Below, piece by piece: positions 59,659-64,000 of a stretch of 64,000 nucleotides of DNA. Both the position numbers and the translations under genes were made by a program. Where the stretch lies: NCBI RefSeq assembly GCF_007667275.1, contig NZ_VDQT01000004.1, positions 124,001-188,000 on the forward strand, written 5' to 3'. The DNA comes from Stenotrophomonas rhizophila. GTDB lineage: Bacteria > Pseudomonadota > Gammaproteobacteria > Xanthomonadales > Xanthomonadaceae. The number at the start of each line of letters is the position of its first letter. Position 1 is the first letter of the stretch. Under the pieces are notes generated by a model. That model made no database searches and had not been told where the DNA came from. It saw only the letters and a list, made by a program, of their open reading frames with translations.

Positions 59659-61287
59659 TCAGCCCAGGCTGCGTGCGGTGTTGATAATGTTGATGCCGTC
59701 GAAGCGGGTGGTGGACGAGCCGTGCGACACTGCCGACACCTGCCCGGGCTGGCCCTTGCCGTCGAAGAACGAGCCGCCGAAGCGGAAATCGCGTTCATCG
59801 CAGATCGCGCTGCAGGCGTTCCAGAATTCCGGGGTACGGATCTGGTACGCCGCGTCTTCAACCATGCCGGCGATCTGGCCGTCCTTGATCTGGTAGTAGA
59901 GCTGGCCGCCGAACTGCGCGTTGAAGCGCTGCTGGTCGATGGAGTACGAGCCGCGGCCGTGGATGTAGATGCCGTTCTCCACGTCCTTGATCATGTCGGC
60001 CACGCTCAGCGGGGTCTTGCCCGGCGCCAGCGACACGTTGGCCATGCGCTGGAACTGCACGCTGGACCAGGAGTCGGCGTAGCTGCAGCCGTGCGATTCG
60101 GTTTCGCCCAGCAGGTGCACTTCATCGCGGGTGGCCTGGTAGTTGACCAGGATGCCGTCCTTGACCAGGTCCCAGCGCTTGGTCTTGACCCCTTCGTCGT
60201 CGTAGCCCACCGCGCCCAGGCTGCCCGGTGCGGTCTTGTCGGCGAAGAAGTTGACCCGCTCGCTGCCCCAGCGGTAGCCGGCGTCGCGCTTGTCCAGGGT
60301 GGCGAAGCTGGTGCCGGCGTAGTTGGCCTCGTAGCCGAGCACGCGGTCCAGCTCCAGCGGGTGGCCCACGTTCTCGTGGATGGTCAGGAACAGGTTGGAC
60401 GGGTCCAGCACCAGGTCGTACTTGCCGGGCTTGACTGACGGCGCCTTGAGCTTTTCGCGGGCGTGGCGCGCGGCGGCGATGGCGTCCTCCACCGGATCAT
60501 ACGAGTCACGGTAGGCGGTGATCCCGCCGGGCAGCTGGATCTTGCCGCTGGCCTCGCCATCCAGGAATTCATAGCCCATGCCCATCGGCGAGGACAGGCC
60601 GGCGCGGGTGCGGAACTTGCCGGTGCTCTTGTCGATGGCGGTGGCGGTGAACGGCAGCCAGATCCGGTGCACATCCTGGTCGATGAACGAGCCGTCGCTG
60701 GAGGCGAAATACTTCTGCTCGTTGACCAGGAACAGGGTGGAGTTGATGAAGTCGGCGCCGGCATTGGTCGCTGCCGCATTCAGGCTCAGCAGCAGGTCGA
60801 CCTTGTCCTTGATCGGCACCGCCATGGCGTTCTTGCGGATAGGCGTCTTCCAGCTCACGTCGCCCACCCCCTTGACCGGCGCCAGCTGTACCGGGCGGGT
60901 CTGGATGCCGGCATTGGCTCGGGCGATGGCCGCAGCCTGCTCCACGGCAGCCAGGATCGCGGCCGGTGTCTGCTGGTGCGTGGCGGCAAAGCCCCAGGCG
61001 CCGTTGACGATGACCCGGATGCCGATGCCCGAGGACTCGCTGTTGGTGACGTTCTGCACCCGCGCCTCGCGGGTGATCACCGCCTGGTTGAGGTAGCGGC
61101 CGATGCGGACGTCGCAGTAGCTGGCCCCGGCACGGTTGGCGGCAGCCAGTGCGGCCTCGGCCAGGGCCTTGTTGCGTACCGCGTTGGCCGGCTCGAGCAG
61201 CTGCTCGGCGGCGATCAGGCGGGCGTGCGGCACCATCAGGCCCGCCAGGCCCATGCCAGACAGCGTCAAAAACTCACGGCGTTGCAC
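59659..61287 (-). CDS. TldD-type metallopeptidase with a Tat signal (paralogue 2)
   Basis: A 542-residue paralogue of the previous gene. I start it at GTG 61287 (VQRREFLTLSGMGLAGL), which gives a Tat signal exactly matching paralogue 1 in position and length; the longer ATG-led frame adds 34 polar residues that would mask the signal. HENVGH at 304-309 is the zinc site. Strong identity to paralogue 1 throughout suggests tandem duplication. It heads the nine-gene unit. The 130 bases between the two paralogues contain no gene. Confidence 0.88.
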   Translation of the reverse strand: MQRREFLTLSGMGLAGLMVPHARLIAAEQLLEPANAVRNKALAEAALAAANRAGASYCDVRIGRYLNQAVITREARVQNVTNSESSGIGIRVIVNGAWGFAATHQQTPAAILAAVEQAAAIARANAGIQTRPVQLAPVKGVGDVSWKTPIRKNAMAVPIKDKVDLLLSLNAAATNAGADFINSTLFLVNEQKYFASSDGSFIDQDVHRIWLPFTATAIDKSTGKFRTRAGLSSPMGMGYEFLDGEASGKIQLPGGITAYRDSYDPVEDAIAAARHAREKLKAPSVKPGKYDLVLDPSNLFLTIHENVGHPLELDRVLGYEANYAGTSFATLDKRDAGYRWGSERVNFFADKTAPGSLGAVGYDDEGVKTKRWDLVKDGILVNYQATRDEVHLLGETESHGCSYADSWSSVQFQRMANVSLAPGKTPLSVADMIKDVENGIYIHGRGSYSIDQQRFNAQFGGQLYYQIKDGQIAGMVEDAAYQIRTPEFWNACSAICDERDFRFGGSFFDGKGQPGQVSAVSHGSSTTRFDGINIINTARSLG

Positions 61288-61400
61288 AGCGTTCGATTCC
61301 CCGGGAACGATCAGCCTTCGACTGTCGTTTGCGACCCGGTGCTGGCACAAGTGACTGCGGTCATGGTTGGATGTGCGCTGATCCGACATTTCCGAACGTC

Positions 61401-62018
61401 ATGAGCCAACAACGCTGGTCCGAGGCCTGCGAGCGCAACCGCGACCCGATCCTGGCGGTACTGCGCCGCCTGCTGCAGGACCGCCAGCGCGTGCTGGAGA
61501 TCGGCAGCGGCACCGGCCAGCATGCCGAATACTTCGCCGCCCAGCTGCCGCACCTGCTGTGGCAGGCCAGTGACCATCCGGACTACCTGCCGGGCATCGG
61601 CGAGCGCCTGGCCGAGGCGGGCCTGCCCAACGCACCGGCGCCGTGGCCGCTGCAGGCGGTGCTTGCGCCGTCGGCGGGCCTCGCCCCCCTGCCGGATGGA
61701 CCGTTGGGCTTCGATGCCGTATTCAGCGCCAACACCCTGCACATCATGAGCTGGCCGCACGTGCAGGCATTCTTCGCCGGGCTGCAGGCGGTGATGGCCG
61801 ACGATGCCCTGCTGTGCGTATATGGCCCATTCAATTACAACGGTAACTACAGCAGCGACAGCAACCGGCATTTTGATGGGTGGCTGAAGGCGCGGGATCC
61901 GGCGTCGGGCATCCGGGATGCGGAGGCGGTGGATGCGCTGGCGGCAGCGCAGGGCCTGCGGCTGGTGGACGATGTGGCGATGCCGGCCAACAACCGGCTG
62001 CGTGTCTGGCGGCGGTGA
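61401..62018 (+). CDS. SAM-dependent methyltransferase (DUF938-like)
   Basis: A 205-residue protein with a class I SAM site: LEIGSGTGQHAEYFA (motif I), QASDHPDYLPGI (motif II) and AVFSANTLHIMSW. The last and the N terminus SEACERNRDPILAVL are the marks of DUF938 enzymes. Substrate unknown. Divergent from the TldD paralogue; an upstream open frame without a start in context was ignored. Confidence 0.88.
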   Translation: MSQQRWSEACERNRDPILAVLRRLLQDRQRVLEIGSGTGQHAEYFAAQLPHLLWQASDHPDYLPGIGERLAEAGLPNAPAPWPLQAVLAPSAGLAPLPDGPLGFDAVFSANTLHIMSWPHVQAFFAGLQAVMADDALLCVYGPFNYNGNYSSDSNRHFDGWLKARDPASGIRDAEAVDALAAAQGLRLVDDVAMPANNRLRVWRR

Positions 62019-62038
62019 CCGGCAGGTCGGGTCGCCGC

Positions 62039-62061
62039 GGACACGCGTGGCGTGTCCCTAC
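62039..62061 (-). repeat. SMAG-type hairpin repeat
   Basis: Minus strand: GTAG-GGACACGC-CAC-GCGTGTCC, six bases beyond the stop of the lipase effector gene. Confidence 0.75.
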
Positions 62062-62066
62062 GCCAG

Positions 62067-63719
62067 TTACCGCGCGAATCCACCCAGCGCAGGCTCCTGG
62101 GCCTGCTGCGGGACGGCGTGCTGCAACTGTATCGCCTGCTGCTGCTCGATCTCAATGGCGGCGGCGTCCAGTTTCTGGTCCGAAACCGCTACGGGAGTCT
62201 GCTTGGCCAGTTCGATGTCAAACGGCACCCGCTGCTGGTCATGCGGTCCGCTGCCGTGCTGGACAAGGAAGGCGTAGCCCTTCGATCCAAACACAACGTC
62301 ATCGACGCGGGAGATCTCGCTCCCGTGAAGCGGTCCGGTGATGCTTCCGGGGTACAACGCCTGGCGCGTTTCCCGGTTGTCCATCGTGCAGGCCAGCGCC
62401 GAGCGGCAGAACTGCTCCCGTTCCAGCCCGTTCGCGAAGCTGACCTGCCCCTTGTCCTCGGCGGTCTGAACGCCTTCCCGGATGCGGGTCAGCGTTGGGT
62501 TCTGCGCGTGGCCGGGGTCGTCCGGCGCCGTCCGGTGTTCGCGCTGCGTGGCCAGCTCCACCAGGGCTTGAAGCTGCGCCTGTTCCGCCGGATCGGGTTG
62601 GATGGAGCGGTGCTCGAACCGCGCCGCCAGTGCCTGGTCGATCGGCTCGGAATCGTTGCACGGATCGACGACCTTGCAGTTGGCCAGTGCCTCACGCAGA
62701 TTGCGTTCGCCATCGCGGTCGATCTTCAACCCGTACAGCGCGGTCGCGCCGCCGGCTTGGTACAGCGTCATCGTGTCCAGGTCCATCGGCACGGCGCGCT
62801 TCTCGAACAGCGGCTGGTCGCGCAACGTATTCAGATAGTCGATGGCAGCGTTGCCGGTGAGGATTTCCAGGCCCGCATCGCGGTTCCCGCCGCCCACGTT
62901 GGAATGGCCTCCTGGCGCGGCTACGTTGATAGCGCGTCCATCCGGCGTCATCCCGGGATCGTTGATGGCCTGGTGGGGAAACAGCTCGCGCTGCTCATGG
63001 GCGGCCATGATCGCCACGCGCGATATCACGCTCGGTGGCAGGCGCGCGTCGAAGTTGGCGGGCATGTTGGTCGCCACTGGGTCCAGCAACAGGGTGGCCT
63101 GTGCGGTCTGGCCTGGCGGCACCAGCGGTGGCAATCGGCTGATGACGCTGATGTTGCCGTTCTTGTCATGGCCAAACCCGAGGCCCTCTTCAGGAACGAT
63201 GCCGTACTCATCAATCAACCGGAGCAGGCCGGCCGTCTGCACCGCGCCACGGCTGTAGCCAATGCCAACAACGCGGATTTCGGCTTGAGGATCGTTGTTG
63301 ACCCAGGCACTAGCCTGAATTGCAAGGTCGCGATACGCGTCCTTGATTCCATCTTCCCACGTGTATGCAAGCATGCCGTCCCATGCACGGGCCATCGTCC
63401 TCGGCTGGGTTCCAATGCCTCTTGAATAGTGCGCACCTATGCGGCTGTCTGGCTCGTCCGCTTTAGCCAGCGCTTGCTCATACAGCGTCCCGACAGTGGT
63501 AGCTGGGCCAAGCCTCGGATTGTTCAGGTCTTGACCCGTTCCATCCAGGAACGCGAAGAACAAATACTCATTTGCAGTGGCATTGCGCTGGAGAACAGGG
63601 ACTGAAAGTTGTTGCAACTGCTGCCGGACATCCTGCTGCATCCGGAAGTCATCTGCGGTCGCAGGACGACTACCTGCGCTGGAATTAACCTTGCCCACGG
63701 CAACACTCCATTTGCTCAA
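62067..63719 (-). CDS. DUF2235-type lipase with a C-terminal XVIPCD: probable type IV secretion effector
   Basis: A 550-residue protein without a signal peptide. Residues ~50-370 fit the DUF2235 (Tle1-like) hydrolase: FLDGTG at 58-62, GYSRG with nucleophile Ser156, DPVA with Asp213, and PGGHSNVGGG with His272. Residues ~405-550 match the XVIPCD, the domain that Xanthomonadales type IV effectors use to bind VirD4: LTRIREGV, GLEREQ, ISRVDDVVF, AFLVQHGSGP, an invariant-looking PVAVS and a Gln-rich tail. Predicted to be a phospholipase injected into rival bacteria. The upstream gene overlaps it by ATGA. Secretion genes are not in the window. Confidence 0.82.
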   Translation of the reverse strand: MSKWSVAVGKVNSSAGSRPATADDFRMQQDVRQQLQQLSVPVLQRNATANEYLFFAFLDGTGQDLNNPRLGPATTVGTLYEQALAKADEPDSRIGAHYSRGIGTQPRTMARAWDGMLAYTWEDGIKDAYRDLAIQASAWVNNDPQAEIRVVGIGYSRGAVQTAGLLRLIDEYGIVPEEGLGFGHDKNGNISVISRLPPLVPPGQTAQATLLLDPVATNMPANFDARLPPSVISRVAIMAAHEQRELFPHQAINDPGMTPDGRAINVAAPGGHSNVGGGNRDAGLEILTGNAAIDYLNTLRDQPLFEKRAVPMDLDTMTLYQAGGATALYGLKIDRDGERNLREALANCKVVDPCNDSEPIDQALAARFEHRSIQPDPAEQAQLQALVELATQREHRTAPDDPGHAQNPTLTRIREGVQTAEDKGQVSFANGLEREQFCRSALACTMDNRETRQALYPGSITGPLHGSEISRVDDVVFGSKGYAFLVQHGSGPHDQQRVPFDIELAKQTPVAVSDQKLDAAAIEIEQQQAIQLQHAVPQQAQEPALGGFAR

Positions 63720-64000
63720 TAGGTATACGTCTTTACCAATACAAGGTCGCGGCGCGAGGTGCTGTATCGATTGCCGGGCGTCTGAAGGTGCTTCGTTGGC
63801 ACTGACGCCACCATGTAAACGCGAATCACGCGATCATTCACCTCCAGGAGGATTGACGGCGGGCTTTCATTCTTTCCATTAGGCAGATCAGCGGCTTCCT
63901 CACGAGGTACGAAATGGCGCATCAGTTGATCCTTGAAGATTTCTCCAATATCAATCTCGGCCTTGTGCGCACTTCCATCCTTGGAACGCCAGATCACCTT
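63716..64000 (-). CDS. Candidate immunity protein of the lipase effector (5' end outside the window)
   Basis: A frame open at the right edge; at least 94 residues are visible and its start is not seen (a GTG at 63997 is not a convincing start). The visible part, beginning VIWRSKDGSAHKAEIDIGEI and ending LVLVKTYTY, has alternating strands (SPPSILLEVNDRVIRVYMVA) and no catalytic motif. It overlaps the effector ATG by four bases. Immunity genes of these effectors typically lie right beside them, often upstream, and usually encode envelope lipoproteins; the signal would be off the edge. GC content is lower than elsewhere. Family not recognised. Confidence 0.6.
   Translation of the reverse strand, partial: KVIWRSKDGSAHKAEIDIGEIFKDQLMRHFVPREEAADLPNGKNESPPSILLEVNDRVIRVYMVASVPTKHLQTPGNRYSTSRRDLVLVKTYTY

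Noticed and set aside
62067..63719. Type VI secretion effector (Tle1)
   Set aside because: The catalytic domain fits, but there is no VgrG, PAAR or Hcp gene next to it, and the C terminus reads as XVIPCD, so type IV secretion is the better call.

Overview
The window is very GC-rich (about two thirds or more by eye). It carries many copies of a short hairpin repeat headed by the tetranucleotide GTAG, which matches the SMAG (Stenotrophomonas maltophilia GTAG) REP-like family. Together with the gene content (opgD, two-domain methylglyoxal synthase, TonB receptor, an XVIPCD-tailed effector), this points to a chromosome of Stenotrophomonas or a close relative in the Xanthomonadaceae. I saw no rRNA, tRNA, CRISPR array, insertion sequence or integrase. 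Most of the window is conserved chromosome, with a probable accessory island beginning at the right edge.

Layout. 1-6.4 kb: end of a membrane-protein gene, a TonB-dependent receptor with an upstream palindrome and a clear terminator, a class A acid phosphatase lipoprotein, and a secreted lipase-like hydrolase followed by a secreted protein of unknown role. 6.4-10 kb: ABC ATPase, fatty acid desaturase, EF-hand protein, mutM. 9.9-13.4 kb: an ECF sigma factor and a transmembrane Ser/Thr kinase, probably a signalling pair. 13.5-21.6 kb: opgD, tdk, rep helicase, a GNAT enzyme, a YceH-like protein, an e(P4)-type phosphatase and pyrF. 21.8-31.7 kb: secreted trypsin-like protease, lipoprotein, plsB, YdcH/DUF465 protein, ttcA, rdgC, YgjP-like metallopeptidase, a membrane-anchored hypothetical protein and a duplicated methylglyoxal synthase. 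31.8-37.8 kb: gltB-gltD (glutamate synthase). 38-44.5 kb: three short lipoproteins of the I78 peptidase-inhibitor type interspersed with topoisomerase IB, a short-chain dehydrogenase with a histone H1-like tail, and a BlaI/BlaR1-like repressor-sensor pair with operator palindromes. 44.6-48.1 kb: an MrfA/MrfB-like (YprA/YprB) helicase-nuclease repair pair.

48.7-61.3 kb holds the most coherent unit: nine genes in one direction, several with ATGA overlaps. They encode two Tat-signal TldD-type metallopeptidases, one non-catalytic TldE/PmbA-type partner, a DUF4159 protein, MoxR AAA ATPase, a DUF58 protein, a BatA-like membrane protein and two large membrane proteins. This looks like an envelope-directed protease plus assembly machinery whose substrate is unknown.

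61.4-64 kb: a DUF938-type methyltransferase, then, at the right edge on the minus strand, a DUF2235-type lipase with a C-terminal domain that reads as XVIPCD, the secretion signal of the Xanthomonadales antibacterial type IV secretion system. A small gene overlaps it upstream by four bases and is the natural candidate for its immunity protein. Base composition drops there. Names rest on motifs and family memory only; no database search was possible.
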